Shown: positions 16,898 through 26,165 of the stretch, in pieces
Position numbering within the stretch: position 1 is the first letter of the stretch
Layout: each line of letters starts with the position of its first letter
Origin: Paenibacillus roseus
GTDB lineage: Bacteria > Bacillota > Bacilli > Paenibacillales > Paenibacillaceae
DNA length: 43,136 bases
Reading direction: 5' to 3'
Assembly (NCBI RefSeq): GCF_016424485.1
Contig: NZ_JAELUP010000077.1
Coordinates: 59,653 to 102,788, forward strand
Notes under the pieces: generated by a model
Told to the model about the DNA's origin: nothing
Databases searched by the model: none
The model's input: the letters and a program-made list of their open reading frames with translations, nothing else
Made by a program: the position numbers and the translations under genes

Positions 16898-16908
16898 GCC
16901 TGCTTTTT

Positions 16909-16937
16909 TTGAAAAATAACACTACGATTAGTAGTGA
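16909..16937 (+). promoter_or_regulatory. ccdA promoter with second BlaI-type operator
   Basis: TTGAAA (16909-16914), 17 bp, TAGTGA (16932-16937). The palindromic ACTACGATTAGTAGT (16921-16935) agrees with the operator at 15578-15592 in 13 of 15 bases. Two sites in one cluster make it very likely that the local repressor controls ccdA and the genes behind it. Confidence 0.75.
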
Positions 16938-16958
16938 ATAAAGTGAGGAAACCATTTA

Positions 16959-17672
16959 ATGAACGCGGCAGATTTAAGTATTTGGCTTGTATTGGGGGCA
17001 GGCCTCTTGTCATTTATTTCACCCTGTTGTCTACCTTTATATCCTTCGTATTTATCCTATATTACAGGCGTATCTGTCAAAGATCTGCAAGAAGGAAAAG
17101 GACTGCTTCATCGTCAAGCCATGCTGCATACGGTATTTTTTATGATCGGTTTCTCGATTATTTTTATTACCCTTGGTATTTCAGTGAGTTTCATAGGAAA
17201 TTTATTTGTGGATTACCAAGAACTGATTCGAAAGCTGGGAGGCCTGATGGTCGCTGTGATGGGGCTTATTATGCTGGGAATATTTACGCCCAAGTTTTTA
17301 ATGAAAGACACAAGAATAACCTTCAACAACAAGCCAACTGGTTATTTGGGTTCCGTACTGGTTGGGATCACCTATGCCGCGGGGTGGACACCATGCGTCG
17401 GTCCCATTTTATCGGCGGTAATTTTGCTTGGCGTGGCCAATCCAAATCAAGCCTTTATTTATACCATTGCCTACACAATTGGTTTTGCTATCCCGTTTTT
17501 CGTAATGGCCTTCTTTATCGGACGGTTAAAATTTATACTCAAATACTCCGGTATTTTGATGAAGGTTGGCGGAGCTTTAATGGTATTAACCGGAATACTT
17601 CTGTATACGGATCAAATGACCAAAATAACGATTGTATTGATTCAACTCTACGGAGGATTTACGGGATTTTGA
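16959..17672 (+). CDS. ccdA: Cytochrome c biogenesis protein CcdA (thiol-disulfide electron carrier)
   Basis: The 237-residue protein has six predicted membrane helices and the two conserved membrane cysteine motifs, SPCCLPLYPSYL (Cys23/Cys24) and GWTPCVGPIL (Cys146). CcdA takes electrons from cytoplasmic thioredoxin across the membrane to extracytoplasmic thioredoxin-like proteins, which reduce disulfides, for example in apocytochrome c. ATG at 16959 follows GTGAGGAAACC. The next gene encodes the matching thioredoxin-like partner. The extra Cys24 next to Cys23 is less usual. The setting in a copper cluster suggests the pair serves metal-stressed cell-envelope thiols rather than only cytochrome assembly. 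Confidence 0.92.
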   Translation: MNAADLSIWLVLGAGLLSFISPCCLPLYPSYLSYITGVSVKDLQEGKGLLHRQAMLHTVFFMIGFSIIFITLGISVSFIGNLFVDYQELIRKLGGLMVAVMGLIMLGIFTPKFLMKDTRITFNNKPTGYLGSVLVGITYAAGWTPCVGPILSAVILLGVANPNQAFIYTIAYTIGFAIPFFVMAFFIGRLKFILKYSGILMKVGGALMVLTGILLYTDQMTKITIVLIQLYGGFTGF

Positions 17673-17697
17673 ACAGGTTTTCTCAAATTATCGGCTT

Positions 17698-18234
17698 ATG
17701 AAAGAGGGGAGAAAGATTAAAAAACAATGGATTATTATCGTGGCTATTGCTGTACTCACCGTACTGGCTGTTTTTCAATCGTCAACACCAACTGGCAATA
17801 AGGAAGAATTGCCGAAAGAAGGATATAAAGCCCCGCAGATTTCGCTAAATGGGTTAGATGGGAAGACATACTCCTTTGAAAGTTTGAATGGCAAGCCCGT
17901 CATCATTAACTTTTGGGCATCATGGTGCGGCCCTTGCAAGACTGAGGCGCCTGATTTAGTAAGGACGTATGAAAAATATAGTAAACAAATTGAGATTTAT
18001 GCCGTAAACATTACAGCTGTGGATAGTCTGGATGAGGCAAAAGCATTCGTGGCAGAATACGGCTTTTCGTTCCCTGTTTTATTGGACCTGGATGGATCAG
18101 TGACTCAGCGATATCAGGTCAAGCCGATCCCGACAACCTTTTTTGTAAATGGAAAAGGCATCATTACGGATCAGGTGATTGGAGCTGTCGATCCCCAAGA
18201 TATGGAACGAAAAATTAAAAGGCTTATTAAGTAG
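17698..18234 (+). CDS. Membrane-anchored TlpA/ResA-type thioredoxin
   Basis: The protein has an N-terminal anchor (QWIIIVAIAVLTVLAVF) and a thioredoxin-fold domain of the TlpA/ResA group with NFWASWCGPCK (Cys77/Cys80 counted from the ATG), the cis-Pro region PIPTTFFVNGKG and a glutamate in TEAPDL after the active site. It should act outside the membrane as a disulfide reductase fed by CcdA. The start is uncertain: ATG at 17698 has no good RBS, whereas GAGGGGAGAAAG lies just before an in-frame ATT at 17716, which would give KKQWIIIVAI directly, as in relatives. Both give the same mature domain. The stop lies 11 bp before the next gene. Confidence 0.9.
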   Translation: MKEGRKIKKQWIIIVAIAVLTVLAVFQSSTPTGNKEELPKEGYKAPQISLNGLDGKTYSFESLNGKPVIINFWASWCGPCKTEAPDLVRTYEKYSKQIEIYAVNITAVDSLDEAKAFVAEYGFSFPVLLDLDGSVTQRYQVKPIPTTFFVNGKGIITDQVIGAVDPQDMERKIKRLIK

Positions 18235-18245
18235 GGGGGAAGAGT

Positions 18246-18965
18246 ATGCCGGATATATTGCAATTTGGACCCTTTATAATTAAAGCTGACTGGCTCCTAT
18301 GGGGGATTTCGGCAGTAGCTGGCTATTTTGCAATGCAGAGACTTATCAAAAGCTCCCATTTTGCCGATCGTTCTATCCTCGATAAGCTAGTCAACAGCTT
18401 CATGATCGTGCTGCTCGTTTGGAAGTTCAGCCCCTTATTATTTTCACCATCTATTTTGTGGAATGACCCATACCGGTTAATCACAATGGCTGGCTCTCCC
18501 ATTGGTTTATGGGTTGGAGTTACAGTTGCTGTACTATACATGTTCAAAAGTATGCGGCGAATGAAAGTTCCAGTTGTATTTGTTCTTGATCTGCTGGCCA
18601 TTGGACTCGTAATTTCGGTTCTCGTATATAGCTTGATTAGATGGCAGTATGGTTTGGCTACTTCGTTGCCTTGGGGAATTTCGATTGAAAATCCTCAGTT
18701 TAAATATCATCCGATTAATGTTTATATCGTGCTTGTTACGGTGCCTTTGTTCATTTACATATGGAGGCAACAATCAAAGGTCGGTTCAGGGGATATATTT
18801 ATTTTGTTTTTGACTTATTTTGGACTGGGTATGATGCTGGTTTCGTTGTTCAAGGCTAAAACGATTTTTCTACTAGGCTTATCCGGACAACAAGTCGTGT
18901 ATGTAGTGATGATGGCAGCGGGGGTTGTCCTTTCCATCGTTTTAAACAAGAAGAAGTCTGGTTAA
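18246..18965 (+). CDS. Lgt-like polytopic membrane protein
   Basis: The 239-residue protein has about seven membrane segments. Length, topology and the stretch SLPWGISIENPQFKYHPINVYI, similar to the PWG...HP-QLYE part of prolipoprotein diacylglyceryl transferase, point to a distant Lgt relative. The Lgt signature GRxGNFxNxE is not present: the matching region reads LIRWQYGLA, and the loop before it (MAGSPIGLWVGV) is degenerate. It therefore may not modify lipoproteins. ATG follows TAGGGGGAAGAGT. It is the last of the ccdA-tlpA unit, upstream of the copper ATPase. The role is unknown; a membrane partner in thiol or metal handling is a guess. Confidence 0.6.
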   Translation: MPDILQFGPFIIKADWLLWGISAVAGYFAMQRLIKSSHFADRSILDKLVNSFMIVLLVWKFSPLLFSPSILWNDPYRLITMAGSPIGLWVGVTVAVLYMFKSMRRMKVPVVFVLDLLAIGLVISVLVYSLIRWQYGLATSLPWGISIENPQFKYHPINVYIVLVTVPLFIYIWRQQSKVGSGDIFILFLTYFGLGMMLVSLFKAKTIFLLGLSGQQVVYVVMMAAGVVLSIVLNKKKSG

Positions 18966-19006
18966 ATAAATTAAACTCCCATCCATTAAAAAACTGCAAA
19001 TACCTC

Positions 19007-19036
19007 TTGAATAATATACATAAGGGGAGTATAGTA
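19007..19036 (+). promoter_or_regulatory. copB promoter overlapped by a CsoR-like operator
   Basis: TTGAAT (19007-19012), 17 bp, TATAGT (19030-19035). The stretch 19016-19036 (ATAC...AAGGGGAGTATAGTA) resembles the Bacillus copZA CsoR box as I remember it (ATACCCTACGGGGGTATGGTA), about 15 of 21 positions. Copper-responsive derepression of the ATPase gene is the natural reading. No csoR gene is in the window. Confidence 0.5.
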
Positions 19037-19133
19037 CTAATTAGAAGGAAGAGTAAAAAAATTACATTTTTAACATGATGTATTTCAGCTAATAAAATGG
19101 GAAAAATTGATGTAGATTGGAGGTTTGAGGAAG

Positions 19134-21311
19134 ATGAATAAAAAACAGAATCATCACGGGGATAGCGACCATCACGCTGCACATCACGATCACGGCGGTC
19201 ATAATCACAGTCATGAACACCATCAACACGATCAACACGATCAACACCATCAAGATCATGGCGACAACCACAAGGAGCATCAGGACCATCATGCTGCTCA
19301 TCAGCACCATGAACAGGTTCATCATGAAGACCATCAAGGACATGGGGATGGCGGTCATCATAATCACCACGCCCACATGGTAGATGATTTTAAAAAGCGG
19401 TTTTATATCTCGTTAGTGGTTACCATTCCGATACTATTACTTTCACCTATGATTCAGATGTTTTTAAATGTAGACTGGCGATTCAGCGGGGATATGTGGA
19501 TATTATTTGCTTTGTCATCATTTGTCTTTTTCTATGGAGGCTGGCCGTTTCTAAAGGGCGCCGTAGATGAACTAAAAGAGAAGTTGCCTGGCATGATGAC
19601 GCTGATATCGCTGGCAATCGTTGTCGCTTATTTATATAGTTCCGGTTCAACAATTGGGTTAACAGAAAATGATTTTTTCTGGGAGCTTGCGACATTAGTT
19701 GTCATTATGCTTCTTGGACATTGGATTGAAATGCGCTCTGTGATGGGGGCCTCGAAAGCTCTTGAGGAGCTGGCAAAGCTAATGCCATCAATAGCCCATC
19801 TAATCGACGACAATGGCAATATTCAAGAAATCGGTGTGGCAGAATTACAGCAGGGGCAAAAAGTATTAGTAAAGCCTGGCGAGAAAATTCCCATTGATGG
19901 CGAAATAATCGAGGGGAAATCGACGATTGATGAATCGATGCTGACTGGTGAATCGGTTCCTGTTGAAAAAGGGAAAGGTGATCCGGCAATTGGAGGATCG
20001 ATTAATGGTGAAGGATCTTTAACGATCCTGGTGAAGAAAACCGGCAAGAATACCTACCTTTCACAAGTCATTAATCTGGTACGCGAAGCTCAGGCATCCA
20101 AGTCGAAAGCGCAAGATTTGGCCAACAATACGGCAAAATGGCTGTTTTATGGTGCCTTAGCTGCAGGATTAATAACGTTTATAGTTTGGATATCACTTGG
20201 CTATCCCGTTTCATTTGCTATTGAAAGAGCAGTAACCGTGCTGATTATCGCTTGTCCACATGCTCTTGGTTTGGCAATACCGCTTGTTATAGCGGTGTCC
20301 ACTTCAATCGCTGCGAAGAAAGGTTTGTTGATCCGCAACCGAACAGCATTTGAAGGAGCGCGTAATATTGAAGCCATTGTCTTCGATAAAACAGGTACCT
20401 TAACGAAAGGGGAGTTCGGGGTAACCAATGTTTACGCTGAAGCTTCATATACAGAGGAAGAAGTCCTAAGTTATGCTGCCGCTGTTGAAGTATTATCCCA
20501 ACATCCGCTGGCACAAGGGATTGTGTCGAAAGTGAAGGATGAGGGAATACCTTTGAAGAAGGTAGTTGACTTTGAGTCCATGACAGGAAAAGGTCTGCGC
20601 GGAACCGTTGAAGGCAAAGAGGTTATGGTTGTTAGCCCGGGATATGTGAATGAGCAGAAGCTAAGTTATCATCTTGATAGCTTCAATACATGGTCGGATG
20701 AAGGGAAAACCGTTGTCTTTACCTTGATTGATGGACAGCTCGCGGGGATGATCGCGCTTGCGGATATTGTTCGCGATACAGCAAAAGAGGCCGTAAATGA
20801 ATTGAAGGCACTAGGCATCAAATCGATTATGTTGACAGGCGATAATAAGAAGGTGGCCCAATATGTTGGGAAACAACTTGGTTTGGCAGAGATTTTCGCA
20901 GAAGTCCTGCCCCATGAAAAATCGGAAAAAATCGAACATGTCCAACTAAAAGAAGGGCTGCGTACGGCGATGACGGGTGATGGAGTAAACGATGCTCCAG
21001 CGTTGGCAAAGGCCGATCTCGGTATTGCAGTTGGCGCAGGAACAGATGTTGCGATTGAAACTGCAGATATTGTGCTAGTGAAGAGCGACCCCAAGGATGT
21101 GCTGAATATTATTCAATTATCAAGGGCTACCTATCGTAAAATGGTGCAAAACTTGTGGTGGGCAGCCGGATATAATATTGTTGCCATTCCGCTTGCAGCG
21201 GGTGCGCTGTATGCCTTCGGCATAATTTTGAGTCCGGCCGTTGGCGCTGTTCTAATGTCTTTAAGCACGGTAATCGTTGCGATCAACGCAAAGTTGCTAA
21301 AAATAGACTGA
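19134..21311 (+). CDS. copB: CopB-type copper-exporting P1B-ATPase with very His-rich N-terminus
   Basis: The 725-residue protein starts with an extreme metal-binding tail: about 33 of the first 81 residues are His. The ATPase core follows: [12 protein letters not shown] (actuator), CPH in membrane helix 6 (374-376), [12 protein letters not shown] with the phosphorylated Asp418, SQHPLAQGI (HP motif), MLTGDNKK, and [14 protein letters not shown] instead of CPC marks the CopB/P1B-3 group, which exports Cu(II), Cu(I) or Ag(I). ATG at 19134 was preferred because the TTG at 19125 is too close to GGAGG. It has its own CsoR-like promoter although it directly follows the BlaI-controlled genes. Confidence 0.93.
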   Translation: MNKKQNHHGDSDHHAAHHDHGGHNHSHEHHQHDQHDQHHQDHGDNHKEHQDHHAAHQHHEQVHHEDHQGHGDGGHHNHHAHMVDDFKKRFYISLVVTIPILLLSPMIQMFLNVDWRFSGDMWILFALSSFVFFYGGWPFLKGAVDELKEKLPGMMTLISLAIVVAYLYSSGSTIGLTENDFFWELATLVVIMLLGHWIEMRSVMGASKALEELAKLMPSIAHLIDDNGNIQEIGVAELQQGQKVLVKPGEKIPIDGEIIEGKSTIDESMLTGESVPVEKGKGDPAIGGSINGEGSLTILVKKTGKNTYLSQVINLVREAQASKSKAQDLANNTAKWLFYGALAAGLITFIVWISLGYPVSFAIERAVTVLIIACPHALGLAIPLVIAVSTSIAAKKGLLIRNRTAFEGARNIEAIVFDKTGTLTKGEFGVTNVYAEASYTEEEVLSYAAAVEVLSQHPLAQGIVSKVKDEGIPLKKVVDFESMTGKGLRGTVEGKEVMVVSPGYVNEQKLSYHLDSFNTWSDEGKTVVFTLIDGQLAGMIALADIVRDTAKEAVNELKALGIKSIMLTGDNKKVAQYVGKQLGLAEIFAEVLPHEKSEKIEHVQLKEGLRTAMTGDGVNDAPALAKADLGIAVGAGTDVAIETADIVLVKSDPKDVLNIIQLSRATYRKMVQNLWWAAGYNIVAIPLAAGALYAFGIILSPAVGAVLMSLSTVIVAINAKLLKID

Positions 21312-21363
21312 ATCGGTTGAGAACAGCCTTCTTTTTCCAGTCGCGCGAATTTGTCGCAAGACC

Positions 21364-21392
21364 TATTCAACCCTGATTTTACGTGGTATAAT
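21364..21392 (+). promoter_or_regulatory. Promoter of the membrane hydrolase gene
   Basis: TATTCA (21364-21369), 17 bp, TATAAT (21387-21392); the -35 is weak. The shared glycerol-leader motif starts 5 bp after the -10. Confidence 0.5.
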
Positions 21393-21396
21393 GGTC

Positions 21397-21484
21397 TCAA
21401 ATTAATAGCCGGTTGGAGATCTGGAGAAACCACAACACATAATTTCGCTTTTAGCGTGATTAATGGAGTTGTGGTTTCTTTCTT
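21397..21484 (+). promoter_or_regulatory. GlpP-type antitermination leader (hydrolase gene)
   Basis: The leader contains TTAATAGCCGGTTGGAGATC then TGGAGAAACC, closely matching the leaders of glpD and glpP below. The 3' end of the motif runs into the left arm GAAACCACAAC (21426-21436) of a terminator whose right arm GTTGTGGTTTC (21468-21478) is followed by TTTCTTTT. A protein bound at GGAGATCTGGAGAA would block folding of the terminator. GlpP, encoded 2.4 kb downstream, is the obvious candidate. Confidence 0.7.
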
Positions 21485-21497
21485 TTCATCAGTGAAA

Positions 21498-21511
21498 TGA
21501 TAGCGCTGCCA
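21498..21511. promoter_or_regulatory. CRE-like site before the hydrolase gene
   Basis: TGATAGCGCTGCCA fits the CcpA consensus TGWAANCGNTNWCA with two mismatches. It lies between the leader terminator and the ATG, where a roadblock is possible. Weak evidence. Confidence 0.3.
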
Positions 21512-21542
21512 ACCGCTAATTTAAACAAAAGGGGTTTAGTAT

Positions 21543-23645
21543 ATGACAAAATCACGGTCATTCTGGAGAAAACCGCAGGGGCTGCTGGCCATCTCATTGG
21601 CGATTATGATTGTCGCCAGCTTTTTTGCAGGGTTGTTCCACACGTCGTTTTACGCAGTCAATGTAAAAAAAATCTCTTTTGAGGCCGAACACGGAAAGCT
21701 GACCGGACTGCTGTATATGCCTAAGGGGGCAGGTGCAGACAATCCGAGACCAGTGATTATTACGACGCACGGCTATTTGAATTCGAAAGAGATGCAGGAT
21801 GCGCCTGCCATTGAAATGTCCAGACGGGGCTATATCGTGCTGGCGCTCGACCAATATGATCACGGGGACTCGAGGTGGTCAGCCGATATCCCGGTAAAAC
21901 AGATGTTTTCTACGTTCTGGATTCATTCCCAATTTGACGCGGCCAAATATATTTACGAGCAGCCTTTCACCAAAAAGGATGCCAATGGCAACGCATATGT
22001 CGCGGTGAGCGGTCATTCTATGGGTGGTTTTTCTTCACTGCTCGCCATGTATTTTGACGAAATGAATGCCTTGCAGACAGGGCACAGAATGATTTATGCC
22101 GGCATTGCAGTAGGCGCGGATTTCTCCTATGCAGCCGCAGTGGCGCCCCAGGATCAGCTCCAGGCTGCTTACGGAAGCCGTACGGTCGGGGTAATCGCCG
22201 GAAAATACGATGAATTCTTCTTCAACAAGTCCGATGCTGAGAAATCTGCGGCGGAGTTGGAAGTAAAGGGCACGGTCACACGCAAAGACTTTGTGGCGAC
22301 TGCATCAGGCAAAGCGTTTCTCGGTTTGCCTGCCGATCAACAGGGTGTGGCCGGCCAGTTCTATACCGTCCAGTCAGGCGACGTGCTGGTGAAAGAGCAA
22401 AAGGCTCGTGCTTCAGAGACAGGCGAGCGCATCATCTTCACGCCTAATCAGACACATCCGTGGAATCACTTCTCACCGACAGTTACCGCGGATTTGATCG
22501 ATTTTTACACCCATGCGTTCCAGAACGTTGCCTCGCCTGACCAGACAGAGCTTGGGGCAGGCAATCAAATTTGGTGGCTCAAGGAAGTTTTCAATGGTGT
22601 GGCGCTTGTCGGATTCTTCTTGCTGTTCGTACCATTAATCAGCCTGTTGCTTAAAGTACCGTTCCTGAGCAGATCAGTAACGACAGCAGTCGCCCCGATA
22701 AAGACGCCAGGCACTGGACTTCACAAAGGACTGTACGTCATTGCATTTGCCTTTAGTGCGCTCATTCCGGCTATCTTGTTCCCGACACTAATGGATAAAC
22801 AAGAGGGTGGCCTGCAAACGCTTGGCGTCATCGCCATCGTGCTGCTGTCGCTTGGCGTTGTTGGAGCAATCGCAGGATTTGTGACGAAGAGGAAACACAT
22901 CGGTACGGGAAGCATGCTGCTGGCGGTCGTCTCCTTTATCATGTGGCTCGTATTTAATAATGCTCAACAAATTCTGAAGCTTGGTTCTTACTTCAATGAA
23001 CCAACAACGAACCAGATCGCTTATTGGGCATTCTCGGTTGCGCTGATTATGGCCTTCGTTGCGCTGGCTTTCCATTATTTCCTGAATAAAGGCGCGGGAA
23101 GCTCGTTTGGCCAGTACGGAATTAGCCTGAATCCCGTGACGATAGTTGCCAGCCTGTGTACAGCTGTTGTTGCGATCGTAATCGGCTATGCAATCCTGTT
23201 TGCCCTGCAAGCTGTCTTCGGCACTGACTTCCGCCTGTGGGTGCTGGCTGTCCGCACGTTCCAGATTGAGCATGTGATAACCGCACTGAAATATATGCCG
23301 TTCTTCCTGTTCTACTATTTCGTCAGCGTGGTGGCGCTGAATGCCAATACGCGCGGACGCAAGTGGGGCAACTTGCTGGCTAGCATTCTGAATGTAGGCG
23401 GTCTTGTGCTGTGGATCGCTGTTCAATACGGGAAGAACTTCCTGACGGGTGTGGCACTCTACCCGGGGCAAGCCTTGAACGGCATCTTGCTCTTTGCACT
23501 TGTTCCCGTTCTCGTTGTTGCAGCCATCTATGCACGCAAAGTGTTCGAGAAAACCAATAATGTCTGGTTGGCTTCCTTCCTGAACACGATCTTGTTTACG
23601 ATGATTACTGCCGCGAACACTGTCCTGTTCTGGAATCTGGTTTAA
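21543..23645 (+). CDS. Membrane-bound alpha/beta hydrolase, probable glycerol-regulon member
   Basis: The 700-residue protein has an N-terminal membrane helix (about 12-35), an extracytoplasmic alpha/beta hydrolase domain (about 45-335) and a C-terminal block of about ten membrane helices (about 345-695). The hydrolase part shows PVIITTHGYLNSKE (oxyanion region), GHSMGG with nucleophile Ser159, a GKYDEFFFNK Asp region and THPWNHF with a likely catalytic His. Family relatives are unnamed. Esterase, lipase or acyltransferase action on lipids is possible. ATG follows AAAGGGGTTT. The leader carries the same motif and terminator as glpP and glpD, so an enzyme that releases or recycles glycerol-containing compounds is an attractive inference. 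A strong terminator follows. Confidence 0.75.
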   Translation: MTKSRSFWRKPQGLLAISLAIMIVASFFAGLFHTSFYAVNVKKISFEAEHGKLTGLLYMPKGAGADNPRPVIITTHGYLNSKEMQDAPAIEMSRRGYIVLALDQYDHGDSRWSADIPVKQMFSTFWIHSQFDAAKYIYEQPFTKKDANGNAYVAVSGHSMGGFSSLLAMYFDEMNALQTGHRMIYAGIAVGADFSYAAAVAPQDQLQAAYGSRTVGVIAGKYDEFFFNKSDAEKSAAELEVKGTVTRKDFVATASGKAFLGLPADQQGVAGQFYTVQSGDVLVKEQKARASETGERIIFTPNQTHPWNHFSPTVTADLIDFYTHAFQNVASPDQTELGAGNQIWWLKEVFNGVALVGFFLLFVPLISLLLKVPFLSRSVTTAVAPIKTPGTGLHKGLYVIAFAFSALIPAILFPTLMDKQEGGLQTLGVIAIVLLSLGVVGAIAGFVTKRKHIGTGSMLLAVVSFIMWLVFNNAQQILKLGSYFNEPTTNQIAYWAFSVALIMAFVALAFHYFLNKGAGSSFGQYGISLNPVTIVASLCTAVVAIVIGYAILFALQAVFGTDFRLWVLAVRTFQIEHVITALKYMPFFLFYYFVSVVALNANTRGRKWGNLLASILNVGGLVLWIAVQYGKNFLTGVALYPGQALNGILLFALVPVLVVAAIYARKVFEKTNNVWLASFLNTILFTMITAANTVLFWNLV

Positions 23646-23656
23646 GGTTGATTAAT

Positions 23657-23696
23657 CCTTCGGCAGCATGTCTGTTGCTGCCGAAGGACCCTTTTT
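23657..23696 (+). terminator. Rho-independent terminator after the hydrolase gene
   Basis: CCTTCGGCAGCA (23657-23668) pairs with TGCTGCCGAAGG (23676-23687), then ACCCTTTTT. Strong stem of 12 bp with a 7-nt loop. Confidence 0.9.
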
Positions 23697-23697
23697 C

Positions 23698-23726
23698 TGG
23701 ACACTCCTCTTCATTTGGTTTATAAT
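23698..23726 (+). promoter_or_regulatory. glpP-glpK promoter
   Basis: TGGACA (23698-23703), 17 bp, TATAAT (23721-23726): near-consensus SigA promoter immediately after the preceding terminator. Confidence 0.75.
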
Positions 23727-23729
23727 CAA

Positions 23730-23836
23730 ATACAAGTTAATAGGGGTGCGGAGAAAAGGAGAACACGCGAATCAGGTCCTTGCAGGATCGTTCGTTCATT
23801 TTCCTTTTTTGTTTTTTTACACTCCTTTTTTACACT
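23730..23836 (+). promoter_or_regulatory. GlpP-type leader of glpP-glpK
   Basis: ACAAGTTAATAGGGGTGCGG then AGAAAAGGAGAAC (23732-23764) matches the other two leaders. An imperfect hairpin follows (GAACACGCGAA...TTCGTTC, inner TCCTTGCAGGA) with a long T-rich tract (23800-23832) containing a direct repeat TTTTTACACTCC. The weaker hairpin would allow leaky glpP expression, as autoregulation requires. Confidence 0.6.
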
Positions 23837-23867
23837 CCTATACAGGCAAATGACAGGGAGGGCTGAT

Positions 23868-24443
23868 ATGAACTTTAATAACCAACGCATTTTGCCCGCT
23901 GCCCGGAAAGTGAAGGATCTGGAGAAACTGATGAAGCTGTCTTACGAATATATCGTGATTCTTGACTCCCACATCAGTCAAATCCGGCCGATCGTTGACC
24001 TGGCGAAATCGCACGGAAAAAAGCCGCTTCTGCACGCGGATTTGATTGAAGGCTTGAAGAACGACGAGTATGCAGCAGAGTATCTATGCCAGGTGGTGAG
24101 GCCTGCGGGCCTCCTCTCCACTCGGGCCGGGGTAATCTCCAAGACCAAGCAGAACGGGCTGCTGGCGATTCAACGGCTATTCTTGATCGATACGAATGCT
24201 CTGGAGAAGAGTTACGCAATGTTTGAGCGCACGAAGCCGGACTTCATTGAAGTGCTGCCGGGTATCATTCCGCACATTATTTCGGAAGTGTCAGAGAGGA
24301 CGAAGATTCCGATTTTTGCGGGCGGTCTGATTCGGACTGTAACTGACGTCGAACAAGCAATCCACGCCGGGGCGTCGGCTGTGACAACATCGAACTATGA
24401 TTTGTGGAAACATTTCGATCCCGGCGAACGGAAGGGGGAGTAA
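23868..24443 (+). CDS. glpP: Glycerol uptake operon antiterminator GlpP
   Basis: The 191-residue protein matches GlpP: ILPAARKVKDLEKLMKLSYEY, ILDSHISQIRPIVDLAKSH, KKPLLHADLIEGLKNDEYA, VISTRA-like LLSTRAGVISKTK, FIEVLPGIIPHII and PIFAGGLIRT. GlpP with glycerol-3-phosphate acts on leader RNAs of glp genes to let transcription pass terminators. ATG at 23868 follows GGGAGGGCTGAT; a longer upstream frame crosses the leader and is not family-like. The stop is 3 bp before glpK GTG, so the two are co-translated. No glpF lies between them. Confidence 0.95.
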   Translation: MNFNNQRILPAARKVKDLEKLMKLSYEYIVILDSHISQIRPIVDLAKSHGKKPLLHADLIEGLKNDEYAAEYLCQVVRPAGLLSTRAGVISKTKQNGLLAIQRLFLIDTNALEKSYAMFERTKPDFIEVLPGIIPHIISEVSERTKIPIFAGGLIRTVTDVEQAIHAGASAVTTSNYDLWKHFDPGERKGE

Positions 24444-25943
<1,500 letters not shown>

Positions 25944-25981
25944 CTTGCGGCGATCGGCTTTCATTCGCTCGGTTAAAGTGC

Positions 25982-26083
25982 TATAATATTGTTAACAAGT
26001 TCATACACGGTAGGAGATCAGGAGAACCATGAGCGTTCCCGTTGCGGCCAAGCAACGGGATTGTGCATGGTTCGTTTTTGTTT
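25982..26083 (+). promoter_or_regulatory. glpD promoter -10 and GlpP-type leader with terminator
   Basis: TATAAT (25982-25987; weak -35 TTCATT) is followed by CAAGTTCATACACGGTAGGA then GATCAGGAGAACC (25996-26028). The motif end overlaps the left arm GAACCATG (26024-26031) of a long hairpin: inner stem CCCGTTGC/GCAACGGG (26038-26045/26052-26059), right arm CATGGTTC (26066-26073), then GTTTTTGTTT. This is a classic GlpP antitermination layout. Confidence 0.8.
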
Positions 26084-26165
26084 AAACTTTTATTCGTCAA
26101 AGGACGGCAAAAGCCGTTTACGCTTGTCACATCTTTCATAATCTTTTAAAAAAGAGGGATTGCAG

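Noticed and set aside
16934..17701. A 255-codon frame overlapping ccdA
   Set aside because: It is out of frame with the clear CcdA protein and rich in rare residues; it is a shadow.
23715..23867. N-terminal extension of GlpP
   Set aside because: It runs through the leader, terminator and T tracts; GlpP homology starts at ATG 23868 behind GGGAGGG.
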